DNA from: Saturnia japonica
Taxonomy: Eukaryota; Arthropoda; Insecta; Lepidoptera; Saturniidae
NCBI GenBank assembly: GCA_033032175.1
Contig: CM065321.1
Location: forward strand, 14,406,501-14,470,500
Direction of reading: 5' to 3'
Length of the DNA stretch: 64,000 nucleotides
Shown piece by piece: positions 55,245 through 64,000 of this stretch (position 1 is the first letter of the stretch; each line of letters opens with the position of its first letter). The notes under the pieces are model-generated. The model ran no database searches and was not told the DNA's origin. It saw nothing but the letters and a program-made list of their open reading frames with translations. A program made the position numbers and the translations under genes.

Positions 55245-55460
55245 TAAGTGACTATGTGGCCGAGGATAGTAATACACTAAGGCAAGAGGGACCGCTTGTC
55301 AATTCGGCACCGAAACTCTTGTCGAACAATGGAGCTTAGTGACCGTTTTTTAAATGTAGCATTTAGGTGGTATGGTGGTGGATTTATCATGATGATTCCC
55401 TTCACCGAAAGCTCAAGCTTCGAAATCACGTTGATCTTTGCAAAGCAGTGCCGGTATTAC
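55245..55460. repeat. Degenerate repeat, inverted relative of 10719-10985
   Basis: CATGATGATTCCCTTCACCGAAAGCTCAAGCTTCGA, reversed, matches GAGCTTTCGGTGAAGGGAAACATCGTG at 10780. The upstream part (GTGACTATGTGGCCGAGGATAG) is not matched. Confidence 0.4.
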
Positions 55461-55650
55461 TGACTTAGTGTTGGTTTAAAATTTTAATCAATCTACTAAA
55501 TCAATTTTTAAAATTATTTCTAAAACTTTGTCTTCTTCTCTCAATACATAAAAATCCCAAATCCTCCAAATATATTTAAAAAAAACTATTTCTATCACTC
55601 GCGAATATTCACAACAGACATCCAATATCTTCTGATTTTTTAACTATAGT
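55461..55650. other. Possible decayed LINE coding sequence
   Basis: Upstream of the recognisable LINE tail; A/T-biased with stops, no motif readable. Confidence 0.35.
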
Positions 55651-55809
55651 ATACCAAGTCATCATACAAATCTTCGCAAACGATCTTTCGCCGTAACAGC
55701 AGCACGACTGTGGAATTCACTTCCTATCATCATCCAGTTAGCCAACTTTCGGGATTCCTTTAAGTATTCGCTACGTAGATTTTACTTGGTGCAGTTAAAT
55801 AACGGCTAG
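55651..55809 (+). pseudogene. LINE ORF2 C-terminus (WNSLP motif)
   Basis: 52 codons then TAG: NLRKRSFAVTAARLWNSLP, then ANFRDSFKYSLRRFYL. RSFAV.AARLWNSLP followed by F...LK is the standard last block of many LINE reverse transcriptases (CR1/L2/Jockey-like groups). The frame is intact over this block but the upstream protein is not readable. An AATAAAG poly(A) signal follows about 110 bases downstream (near 55920), completing a LINE 3' end. Confidence 0.7.
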
Positions 55810-55960
55810 ATTTTTTTTACAAAACAACATGCACACGTTGTTTCGACATTTCTCTTACCACTCTGGAAGATTGGTAGAGAATGCTTTGGTATTAAGTCCT
55901 CCAATTGCACTTTTATGTGAAATAAAGAATATATTAATATACATTATGTATTAATAGGGC
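55810..55960 (+). repeat. LINE 3' UTR with poly(A) signal
   Basis: Follows the WNSLP block; TGTGAAATAAAGAATATATTAATATACATT near 55915-55945 looks like the end of the element. No target duplication was found. Confidence 0.45.
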
Positions 55961-56639
55961 GTTAGTTTAGTATTTATCGACATATCGAAGGACCTACTTA
56001 GCTACATCAATCGTTCAGACTCCGTCATTATTTCGCATTCTGAAAGTGTGAACACAGCAAAATAGAAACTCAAAACTAATGGTTATTCAACAAGAGTGCT
56101 CTTGGGTTGAATATTTGAATACAAATGCGAGGAAAAGACGCCGGATCTCAACGGGGATCGTTTTCGCAAATAGATACCAGGGTAAATTTCATTGAATCTT
56201 TTGTGTAGGTAACTAACGTAAAATATTTTACATATATACGTTCACACTGTCATTTATGCAACCTATAATGCAACCTTATACCATTATTTTACTTGTTGCA
56301 TTATTGAACTGCTTATGCTGCCGTCCTAAGAAAGAGGGGCATCTGCCAATTTGTACGTAATCGAACTATATATTTATATTCTGAATCAAAACAAAGACGT
56401 ACCTAGTACTTTTTTGTTTTCCTACGAGCTTCCATTCTCGAGTTACAGTTAGTCTAAAAGGTTGCGAGTGACATATCTTTAAACACTTTCAAATCTTAAT
56501 TTTTTCTCTGGTTTGTGTTTTAGTTAGATGCGCCCCTTTTTCTTGCGGCGGCAGTATGACAAAGCTATGTTTACACATACGCTGTTTTAAAATTTTTATA
56601 ACAGATTAAATTGTGATTACAAAAATACTTATGTAATAT
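55961..56639. other. AT-rich DNA, no gene seen
   Basis: Nothing recognised. Confidence 0.5.
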
Positions 56640-56868
56640 TTTTTTTTTACCCGACTGCGAATAAGTATGTTTATGTTTTTTGAGCGTATGTATGTCTCGG
56701 TAGCTTAAACGGCATCATAGATTTTAGCGTACGAGGTGTCATTAGATTCATCTTAATTTTGGGGATGACATAGGCTATAAAATACTTAAGTACGAAGTCT
56801 AGAAATCAAATAAAAAGCAAAATTAGAAAAAAAATGGCAAGTGTTTTTGTTGCAGTCGGGTTTTTGTT
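56640..56868. mobile_element. Small element with ACCCGACTGC inverted ends
   Basis: ACCCGACTGC at 56649-56658 is the inverted copy of GCAGTCGGGT at 56852-56861; outside them lie a T-run on the left and TTTTTG on the right. The inside (GAGCGTATGTATGTCTCGGTAG, GAGGTGTCATTAGATTCATCTTAATTTTG) is a repeat type I recall from moths. 229 bp, no ORF; MITE-like. Confidence 0.65.
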
Positions 56869-56989
56869 TCCTTTTTAATCACTTTGTTTCGTTTCGTTTA
56901 GTTTACTAAAACGTATTATTGTATTTGGTGGCTAAATATTTATTACGAATAGATATAGACAAAACTTCTAGGCTATATGAAACAAAGTA

Positions 56990-57160
56990 TCACCTAACTT
57001 TTACGAAGCCTCCGTATCAACACTTAGGGAACTCGCAAACTTTCCCGAGTTACATCTTTGGATCGTGACGATCTCGATTAGATCTTTCGATCTATGCCGG
57101 CTCATTGTTCTTCGTCTTTCCGATTATTTTGTTCTTATAGGTCGAAAGTAAATTGTTTGA
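56990..57160. other. GATC-rich motif block 1
   Basis: CACTTAGGGAACTCGCAAACTTTCCCGAG, then TTTGGATCGTGACGATCTCGATTAGATC. It resembles the block at 57890-57990 and the reverse complement of 58430-58480 and 58631-58681. Function unknown. Confidence 0.4.
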
Positions 57161-57181
57161 AATAAGTAAGTTTGCGTGTTA

Positions 57182-57345
57182 TATTTAAATGTGCTTCATA
57201 TATAAATATGTATGGGAGTATGGATTTTATTTTTGTAAGTTTTTAGTTGAATTATAACCTACAAGTGCTCACGTATATGAATTCTATTTAAATGTGCTTC
57301 ATGTCTAGATATGTATGGTGGTATTGATTTGATTTTTGTTAAGTT
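57182..57345 (+). repeat. Imperfect direct repeat, about 104-bp spacing
   Basis: TATTTAAATGTGCTTCATATATAAATATGTATGGGAGTATGGATTTTATTTTTGTAAG (57182-57239) recurs as TATTTAAATGTGCTTCATGTCTAGATATGTATGGTGGTATTGATTTGATTTTTGTTAAG (57286-57344). Confidence 0.8.
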
Positions 57346-57516
57346 ATGACCAAACAACATGTATAAAATCTTGAGATTTTACCAAGAACAATTCATAAAG
57401 TAGCGTTTTCATATAAAAAATACTTCAACACTTCGATTTACCGTTAGTCAACTTGACAGCGCTCGAGAAACTCCAGTACAGCCCAAGTCTCAATCAAATC
57501 AAATGTCCAATGGAGT

Positions 57517-57606
57517 CAAAGAGTTGTCGAGTGGCGGCCGTATAGAGAAAGACGAATCGTGGGCAAACCCGCCACAAAGTGGACCAGAGGATGGATAGAC
57601 AAGTGA
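57517..57606 (+). pseudogene. RTE-type LINE ORF2 C-terminal relic
   Basis: 29 codons: RVVEWRPYRERRIVGKPATK then WTRGWIDK and a stop. It corresponds to VLEWRPRTGKRSVGRPPTRWTDD, the conserved RTE block. It is in frame over the block but isolated. Another, independent RTE fossil. Confidence 0.65.
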
Positions 57607-57609
57607 TAA

Positions 57610-58410
57610 TGTAATTGAAGATGGTAACATATTAAACATAGAAAAGGGATTAATTTCCTTGGTAATAGATTACCAACTTTATATTGGTAGCTGATAAGCG
57701 TATATTAAAGTGTGGACAAGAGCAGTGGATACCTTTCAGATGAAAAGATAATTAAATAAAAACAACTAAATAGACTCATAAACGAACAGACAGTACCTTT
57801 TTAATTTATCACAATTGGTGTGATACGAAAACTGTTAGAGAAACAAAAGAAAGGGAAACAAAGTTTACAAGTCCTATAAAACACCGATAGAATTACTTAG
57901 GCAACTGGGTAAAGTTCTCCGAACTTATATTCGTCGGATCGTTACAGGCGATCGTGACTGAGCCGATTAATTCGTTTCCGACGATGTTTGCCTATTGTAT
58001 CGAGGTTTTTTTAGGTTATTTGGATAAACGAACAGTGATTTATATCGGCGTTCATAAAAAAAGTAAGGGATGTTATTTGTTTTACGATGTTTTAAATATT
58101 TATCCTAAACTTTGTTCGTAAGCTCATTTTGCTTAGCCGAAATTTGAATAATTTTTTTTTTAAGTGGGTTAAATAAACATTGAAAGTATGATTTTATGGC
58201 ACTGGGCAGTAAGTGGATACTTAGATTGAGGACATTGAAAATGGCATGTCGCGTAATGCACAATGCCATTCAAACAACTTCCCTGCTAAAAACACTCTCA
58301 GTGGCTTGTATTACTCTGGCAAAACTTAAAAACCTAAAAAATAATATCATTTCACAATTAAAAGCAAAAATATTTAATTCAATTTAAGCCCTAGAAAGGC
58401 ACTTATGAAT
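57610..58410. other. Spacer with GATC-rich motif block 2
   Basis: CTTAGGCAACTGGGTAAAGTTCTCCGAAC and TCGTCGGATCGTTACAGGCGATCGTGACTGAGCCGATT (57896-57972) resemble the other motif blocks. The 63-codon ORF at 58196-58387 has no recognisable motif. Confidence 0.4.
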
Positions 58411-58812
58411 TTCAATACAATACTACCGGTTCTGAAAAGATCTCAGTCATCGAGACGATCCGACGAGAAACACAATCGGGTTTATCAAAATGTTTTACAG
58501 CATTTTTGTTATTTACAGTTGATATTATCACTTTGAGACATCACTATCATTCACATAATGATCCACCCTATAAAAACCCTTTCGATAATAAAACTTACAT
58601 AACATGATTCTTTCAATACAATACTACCGGTTCTGAAAAGATCCCAGTCATCGAGACGATCCGACGAGAAACACAATCGGGTTTATCAAAATGTTTTACA
58701 GCATTTTTGTTATTTACAGTTGATATTATCACTTTGAGACATCACTATCATTCACATAATGATCCACCCTATAAAAACCTTTTCGATAATAAAACTTACA
58801 TAACATGATTCT
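58411..58812. repeat. 201-bp tandem duplication (two units)
   Basis: Unit 1 is 58411-58611 and unit 2 is 58612-58812, head to tail, differing at about two bases (GATCTCAG/GATCCCAG; AAACCC/AAACCT). Each holds CATCGAGACGATCCGACGAGAAACACAATCGGG, the inverted form of motif block 2. A recent duplication or an assembly repeat. Confidence 0.97.
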
Positions 58813-59744
58813 TGAAATTATTATCCGGCAAATCGGTAAATCGGTGAAATTTATTGTAGAACCGTAACACGTTTACCTAAAAAACATTTAATTGTCTTAC
58901 AAAGTCTAAAATATGGAATAAATCTTTCATATTTATTTCTAGTATTGAATAATAAATAAAATGAACAATCGAAAGAATATCTTTACCTCTGAGCATGATA
59001 TATCAGAAATAAGTTCTTATCGATAGATTTTTCAGTTTTTTCTTTATCAGTCAACTAAGTTACCACTAAAAATTACCTTTACCAAGGTCGCATTACATTG
59101 TTGGTAACATTATGCAGATGGAATTTAGATCCTTGGCCGAGGGATTCGACACTCTATCACCAAGATATCATAGCTTTATCATAGCGAGATAAAACAAAAA
59201 AGAAACCTCTCTTGAGCATTATATTATTAAGTTTTGATATACTCGTATAAAATATAAATAATCGAGAATAATAATTATAATATGTAAATGAAATTTTTAC
59301 CCTAACTTTGCTACGCGTTTGCGAAACTTCGCCAAACTTCTCTCGTGGGAACCAAACGCTTTTTTGCCAGTGGATTATTTAGTAACATTGTAGTATGAAA
59401 TATTACTTTAATGTTGGCAATACATTAGGCTGTTACGTAACACTTTGTACTGGCGAAAGTGTTCACATAATATTATTTCCAACAAAACTGGTAAACCGAC
59501 AAAAAAGGTTAGATATTTGTTCCGTAAAATATTCATGGCACGCAAAATAGGCGTATAGTTATAATTACTCGTTTGTTAGCTGTATGTTTACAGATTCAAC
59601 AACTTAAAATAATATATATTAGCAGCTTTGTCTACGTGATATAAATATTTAAGCCCTTTTTTTATCCAATTTTTTATACTTCCAAGGACTGATTTTCTCA
59701 GGAAGGTAAAACAGATTTGTGCCCAGGTTTTCACCGTATTTTTA
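58813..59744. other. AT-rich DNA, no gene seen
   Basis: Nothing recognised. Confidence 0.5.
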
Positions 59745-60060
59745 TTCGAACTAGCAGTCGCCCAATGATCGAAATTCGACCAGCGACTTTTTAATCATAG
59801 ACTATTTTCTGATTGACATTTGCAGTATGAACCAGAACAATGAATATATCACTTGCTGTCACTTTTAATTGAGGGGCAATGGCAATATTTTGAGGGGTCT
59901 AAGTTCAAATGCACTGGTCAGGTTAGGATTCGCAGTAATATTTTATAGATACATTTTAGCTTTCTGCACTCCTTCTCCATAGAAACTTTAACCATGCCAA
60001 ATCTCAGTCTTCCGTGCAAGCAATACGCTTAAAAAGGTGTATGAAATTTTTGCTTTACGT
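59745..60060 (+). repeat. Moth-type repeat (ACTAGCAGTCGCCCAATGATC)
   Basis: ACTAGCAGTCGCCCAATGATCGAAATTCGACC, TAGACTATTTTCTGATTGACA, ATCACTTGCTGTCACTTTTAATTGAGGGG, CCATGCCAAATCTCAGTCTTCCGTGC. The CTAGC start and 'GCCAAATCTCAG' tail are typical of lepidopteran interspersed repeats. No second copy in the window. Confidence 0.5.
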
Positions 60061-60089
60061 ATTAATATAATGATGATGACAATTATCTC

Positions 60090-60300
60090 TGTAATGCACC
60101 AATGCCAATGAATCTTCCCGTACTTGCAGCTTGCTAGATTACTCGACATTCATAGTTACTGCTCTCCTTCTTATGATAGTAGCGTGAAGTTGTATAGCGT
60201 ATAACCTTCCTTAATAAATAGGCCAAAATATTCAAAACCAATTTTTCTAATCTAATTAGTAGTTCCAGAGATCTGCGCGTTCAAACAAACAAACAACAAC
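60090..60300 (+). repeat. Relative of the 13690-14035 element
   Basis: CTTCCCGTACTTGCAGCTTG, CATTCATAGTTACTGCTCTCC, TAGCGTGAAGTTGTATAGC, then CTAATTAGTAGTTCCAGAGATCTGCGCGTTCAAACAAACA. It lacks the 5' part. Confidence 0.55.
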
Positions 60301-60531
60301 AAAAACAAAACAATCCCATTAGCGTTGTAATATTTGTATTTCTGAGGCCTTTCAAATGAATTTTAATAGTTTTTAAATTCATTGAATTCTCGTGTTGTTT
60401 AAATAAAATTTAAAAAGATTTTTGTGTGTCAACTAACGTAGTTATGATGTTTTCTAAATAGAAAAATAAAAAAGCATAACATAAGTGAAAATTAAAAAAA
60501 CCATAATAATTCCACACTTGTGTTACTCTTG

Positions 60532-60612
60532 CTACGTATGCGTAGCACAGTGGAATACAACGTAGCACTACTACGACAAATACGAATGTAGCTACGAGTA
60601 CTACGTAGCACT
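60532..60612. other. Cluster of CTACGTAGCAC words before the Jockey copy
   Basis: GCTACGTATGCGTAGCACAG, then ACGTAGCACTACTACG, GTAGCTACGAG, TACTACGTAGCAC: at least three (A/G)CGTAGCAC words plus overlapping palindromes, within 80 bases, followed by TATATATAC. The cluster ends about 30 bases before the Jockey sequence. Confidence 0.6.
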
Positions 60613-60709
60613 ATATATACATCAGCTGTTCAACCAATGATATTAAAATTCGTTTTCGGCCCTTCCGGTCGAACAAGACTCGCTCGCGAGTCCGGATCCA
60701 TCTCCGGAG

Positions 60710-61993
60710 ATGGATACCGAGAACGACGGCTTCACCGTCGTGGTGTCGCGTAAGCGAACGGCGCGTAGCAGTCCGACTGCTCAACCGGCGCCTAAGGTAA
60801 TAGCTAAGGCAGTAGTCAGGGGCGCCGCCGCCCCCGCGTCCTCCCAGCTCCCCGCGCCCGCCGGCGGGAAAAAAGAGCGTGCCCCACCTCCAATCATAAT
60901 CCGGGACAAGGCAGCCTGGATGGGAGTCTGCAATGAGATGCGCAGACTCAAACTCGACTACCACAAGGCTAGAAACATAGTCAACGGGATTTCTATTTCG
61001 GTGAGTTCTTCGGAAACTCACCGTAAACTAACCACCCTCCTCCGGCAGAAAGGTCTGCAATTTTATACGTATTCGCTCGCGGAGGAGCGCGTCCTCCGAG
61101 TGGTCATCCGCCGCATTCCGGTGGAGCTCGACCCGTCGGAGGTGTGCTCCTCGCTCAAGGAGCAAAGTTATCCCATCCGGGAAGTACACCGGATGTACAG
61201 TAAAGATAAGCGGCCACTACAAATGGTAGTGGCCATATTGGACCTTTCCCCCGAGGGAAAGGCCATCTTCCAGCTAGAGACGGTGTGCGGGCTCTCCGGG
61301 ATTAACGTGGAGCCCCCACACAAAAACCACCAGCCTGCGCAGTGCCACAACTGCCAGCTGTACGGGCACGCTGCCCGTAACTGTCATTCTCGTCCGCGGT
61401 GCGTAAAGTGCCGAGAGGACCACCCCACACGGGAGTGCACGCGCGAGCGTGACTCCGTCGTCCCCCCGAGCTGCGTGTTATGCGGGGAGGAGGGGCATCC
61501 CGCGAATTATCGCGGTTGCCCCAAGGCCCCGCGTACCACGCGGCCACGTACACAGAGGCAGGCGGCCCCCCGGGCGGCGCCCCCCGCCTCAGCCATCAAA
61601 GCGCAACCCCTGCTGGCGTCAGGGGAATTTCCCGCGCTGCCGGTCCCGCGCCAGCTCCCGGCCGCCGCCGGCCCCTCCGCACCCCGCGTGGTGCAACCGC
61701 AACCCGTGCGTTCATCGCAGAACGCATGGGGCCCCCGCCGCCCCAATCCACAGCCCCTTATGGCTATGGATATTCCCGCGCCCCGCGCTCCTGCGCCCCG
61801 CGCGCCCGCTAACACTGTCGTCAATAGTAACGACCTAATGATACTGCTCACCCGCGAGCACGATATCCGCGAGCTCATCGAATACAATGACCATTTGGAG
61901 CGCTTCGGTCTCATCAAGACCGCTTGCGCGTTCCCCCGCCTCGTAGAGACACTACAACGTCTCGATCGCGAGGCGAGTAGTAATAAAAATTAG
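60710..61993 (+). CDS. Jockey ORF1: gag-like protein with three zinc knuckles
   Basis: 427 codons from MDTENDGFTV; the frame is open a further 22 codons upstream, so this start is internal and the copy is N-truncated. The product binds element RNA for retrotransposition. Order: basic/Ala-Pro region (1-60); conserved KLDYHKARNIVNGISI and RKLTTLLRQKGLQFYTYSL (80-122); PRE-C2HC-type domain (about 128-200, RVVIRRIPVELDPSEV to EPPHKNH); zinc knuckles C212-x2-C-x4-H-x4-C225, C231-x2-C-x3-H-x4-C243 and C255-x2-C-x4-H-x6-C270; Pro/Ala/Arg linker; C-terminal domain with FPRL. It ends TAG, 9 bases before the ORF2 ATG. Confidence 0.92.
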   Translation: MDTENDGFTVVVSRKRTARSSPTAQPAPKVIAKAVVRGAAAPASSQLPAPAGGKKERAPPPIIIRDKAAWMGVCNEMRRLKLDYHKARNIVNGISISVSSSETHRKLTTLLRQKGLQFYTYSLAEERVLRVVIRRIPVELDPSEVCSSLKEQSYPIREVHRMYSKDKRPLQMVVAILDLSPEGKAIFQLETVCGLSGINVEPPHKNHQPAQCHNCQLYGHAARNCHSRPRCVKCREDHPTRECTRERDSVVPPSCVLCGEEGHPANYRGCPKAPRTTRPRTQRQAAPRAAPPASAIKAQPLLASGEFPALPVPRQLPAAAGPSAPRVVQPQPVRSSQNAWGPRRPNPQPLMAMDIPAPRAPAPRAPANTVVNSNDLMILLTREHDIRELIEYNDHLERFGLIKTACAFPRLVETLQRLDREASSNKN

Positions 61994-62002
61994 GGCCTTT
62001 CA

Positions 62003-64000
62003 ATGGCTAAGTTTAAACCGAAAGCGTTAAATCTTTCATTTTTTAACGCGCGAAGCCTACTTCCGCAGCGTGATCTCGTCGCGACCTTTCTTAAAGATCA
62101 CCAAGTAGATGTTCTTTTAGTGCAGGAGACGCTCTTAAAGCGTGCTAAACGTGATCCAAAAATCGCGAACTACAATATTGTAAGAAATGACCGGGCCGGC
62201 CGCGGGGGCGGCACTCTCATTTATTACAAACGATCGTTATATTGTACGCCGGTAGATCCTCCGATACTTACCAATATGGAAGTATCCGTGTGTAGACTAG
62301 GAATGACCGACCACCCGTCCATAACGTTAGTCTCAGTTTATCTCTCGCCGAGGAAAGAGCCTCTCAGGTCTGACCTAGAAAAGCTACTTTCGCTCGGTGA
62401 ATCGGTCATTATAGCGGGTGACCTCAATTGTGGACACACTTCGTTTGGCAATTGGAGAGACTCCAGTAATGGGGTTAAACTCGAAGAGCTAACGAACGTG
62501 CTAAACTTTGATGTCATAGCGCCACCCACTCCCACCCACTTTCAAGACAACTGTATGCCGACAGTGCTTGATGTAGCTCTCATTAAAGGTATCGCGCTTC
62601 GGTTACGACTCATTCGGGTCGTACACGAGCTCGACTCCGACCACCGTCCGGTCATCATGCAGCTAGGTCAACCAGACGACTCTAGCCCTCCTTCGGTCCA
62701 AGTGGTTGACTATGCCAAGCTAAAACATTATCTTGCGGACAGGCCGTCCTCGTCCAACTTAGATAGGATCCCGGACGTATTGGGGTCCGTTGCGGACGTA
62801 GATCTCGCGATCGATTCCCTGGTCGACCACCTGCAGGCCGGCATCGGAGAGGCCTCGAGAGAGGTCGAAGAGGCGAGCGATCGCCGCTTCGTACTCCCTG
62901 CCGACGTGCGGGCGTTGTTGACGGAAAAGAACGCGGCGACTCGTGCGCACGACCACTATCCGACCGAGGAAAACCGCGCACGTTTACGCGCACTTCAAAG
63001 ATCGGTTAGAGCCCGTATATTAGAACTCAGAAGTCACAGATGGGACGCCCTCGTCGAAGGGCTAAGGCCGTCGCATCTGGCTTACTGGAAATTAGCTCAC
63101 AGCCTCAAAATAGAGGCTTCTTATCTTATGCCCCCCCTCGAGAGGGGTCCCGGTATACCGCTCGCCTTCGATAGCAGCGACAAGGCGGAGTGCCTCGCCA
63201 CTTGTTTGGAGAGCCAGTGCTCTCCGAACAGTGTCGATGCAAATACCGACCGGGTCGAGGGTATCGATGGATGCGTGCGGGAGCTGGATAAGCTCCCCGC
63301 GACAGACTCCCTGTCCCCAGTCACGTCTGAGGAGGTTCTTTCCATTATAAAAAGCCTTAAGCTTAGAAAAGCACCAGGTCCCGACGGGATCAGGAATGAA
63401 GTACTTAGACTTCTTCCCGATCGCCTCATAGCTCTTTTGGTCTGCATCTTCAATGTAGCCATAGCCCACTGCCATTTTCCAGCCGCCTGGAAAAAGGCCA
63501 TAGTCATAGGTATCCGTAAGCCTGGCAAGAGCGCGTCGCTTCCCGACAGCTATCGCCCGATCAGTCTCCTAAATACTTTAGGGAAAATGTACGAGCGGAT
63601 CCTTCTGAACCGTCTCAAGTCAGTAATAGAGGAGAAAGACCTCTATCCGCCTGAGCAATTCGGTTTCCGTGCTAGATATTCTTGCACTCATCAAGTGCAC
63701 CGCCTCACGGAGCACGTTGCATTTAATTTTGCTGAATTATATAAACCCCGCCGTACACTTGCGGTCTTTTTCGACGTTGCCAAGGCCTTCGATAAGGTCT
63801 GGCACGAGGGATTGATATACAAGTTGTATCACTTTGAAGTCCCCGATAGGCTAATTAAAATAATTCGCGACTATCTAACAGATCGCACCTTTCGCTATAG
63901 AGTGGAAGGTGAATTGTCCACGCCCCGTCCAATACGCTCAGGCGTTCCCCAAGGTTCGATCCTGGCTCCTAGCCTATTTAACCTGTACGTCAGTGACCTA
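62003..64000 (+). CDS. Jockey ORF2 (partial, open to the window edge)
   Basis: 666 codons, in exact register with copy 1 residues 1-666, without stop or frameshift. Endonuclease: N15 in the usual NARSLLPQR, where copy 1 has NARNLYPQR; E42; AGDLNCGH; SDH. Reverse transcriptase: KAPGPDGI, PDSYRPISLL, FFDVAKAFDKVW, GVPQGSILAPSLFNLYVSDL. The window ends just before YADD. Few substitutions from copy 1, so both are young. The downstream half decides whether this copy is complete. Confidence 0.93.
   Translation, partial: MAKFKPKALNLSFFNARSLLPQRDLVATFLKDHQVDVLLVQETLLKRAKRDPKIANYNIVRNDRAGRGGGTLIYYKRSLYCTPVDPPILTNMEVSVCRLGMTDHPSITLVSVYLSPRKEPLRSDLEKLLSLGESVIIAGDLNCGHTSFGNWRDSSNGVKLEELTNVLNFDVIAPPTPTHFQDNCMPTVLDVALIKGIALRLRLIRVVHELDSDHRPVIMQLGQPDDSSPPSVQVVDYAKLKHYLADRPSSSNLDRIPDVLGSVADVDLAIDSLVDHLQAGIGEASREVEEASDRRFVLPADVRALLTEKNAATRAHDHYPTEENRARLRALQRSVRARILELRSHRWDALVEGLRPSHLAYWKLAHSLKIEASYLMPPLERGPGIPLAFDSSDKAECLATCLESQCSPNSVDANTDRVEGIDGCVRELDKLPATDSLSPVTSEEVLSIIKSLKLRKAPGPDGIRNEVLRLLPDRLIALLVCIFNVAIAHCHFPAAWKKAIVIGIRKPGKSASLPDSYRPISLLNTLGKMYERILLNRLKSVIEEKDLYPPEQFGFRARYSCTHQVHRLTEHVAFNFAELYKPRRTLAVFFDVAKAFDKVWHEGLIYKLYHFEVPDRLIKIIRDYLTDRTFRYRVEGELSTPRPIRSGVPQGSILAPSLFNLYVSDL

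Larger units (their letters stand above)
60640..64000 (+). mobile_element. Jockey-clade LINE, copy 3 (5'-truncated, runs off the window)
   Basis: Composition changes sharply from AT-rich to GC-rich near 60640. ORF1-frame sequence is open from about 60644 (SFSALPVEQDSLASPDPS), so the insertion begins inside ORF1 and lacks the 5' UTR. ORF1 and ORF2 are about 97% like copy 1 where they overlap. The 3' end and any target duplication lie beyond 64000. Confidence 0.93.

Noticed and set aside
1..64000. CRISPR arrays, bacterial operons, riboswitches, Shine-Dalgarno sites
   Set aside because: The sequence is insect-like; no regularly spaced repeats of CRISPR type, and the ORF density is far too low for a prokaryote.

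Overview
The window looks like intergenic or intronic DNA from a moth or butterfly (Lepidoptera). It is AT-rich and has almost no long open reading frames outside mobile elements. It is dense in relics of insect transposons: Jockey-clade and RTE-type LINEs, a cecropia-type mariner, a second Tc1/mariner-superfamily transposase relic, a tRNA-headed SINE, and short elements starting with the CTAGCTG(T)(G/A)CCC motif that I associate with lepidopteran genomes. I found no convincing host gene. The best host candidate is one possible first exon (TATA-like box, initiator, ATG, hydrophobic leader, splice donor) near 3.0 kb.

Layout. 0-7.5 kb: a direct duplication of about 1.7 kb (24-1731 and 5581-7300) brackets a broken transposase gene (3777-4905). 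7.5-40 kb: AT-rich DNA with scattered degenerate repeats, RTE relics (18.8-19.2 kb, 28.2-28.4 kb), a LINE tail (35.1 kb), a mariner with both inverted ends (22798-24056), and two long AT microsatellites.

40-54.7 kb: a nested and rearranged cluster, the most interesting part. A short non-autonomous LTR retrotransposon (TRIM-like; LTRs about 200 bp, TG...CA ends, 4-bp target duplication) is present in three partial or complete copies. These are mixed with two copies of a 2.3-kb flanking segment (40026-42268, 44462-46781) and two copies of a 0.5-kb RTE-derived segment (43329-43822, 51673-52167). A Jockey element (47214-51675) starts inside one LTR and is broken at its 3' end. A second, 5'-truncated Jockey on the minus strand (52247-53870) sits in another LTR with a perfect 12-bp target duplication, and the matching empty site survives at 43890-43901.

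54.7-60.6 kb: LINE tails, a small inverted-end element, a 201-bp tandem duplication and a recurring GATC-rich motif. 60.64-64 kb: a third Jockey copy with an intact gag-like ORF1 and an ORF2 open to the window edge.

The Jockey copies explain one another. The copy at 60.6 kb has the zinc-knuckle ORF1 that the 47-kb copy has lost by internal deletion. The 47-kb copy has the full endonuclease and reverse transcriptase. The minus-strand copy supplies the natural ORF2 C-terminus, 3' UTR and poly(A). Coordinates of degenerate repeats are approximate. All family assignments come from reading motifs; no search was run.
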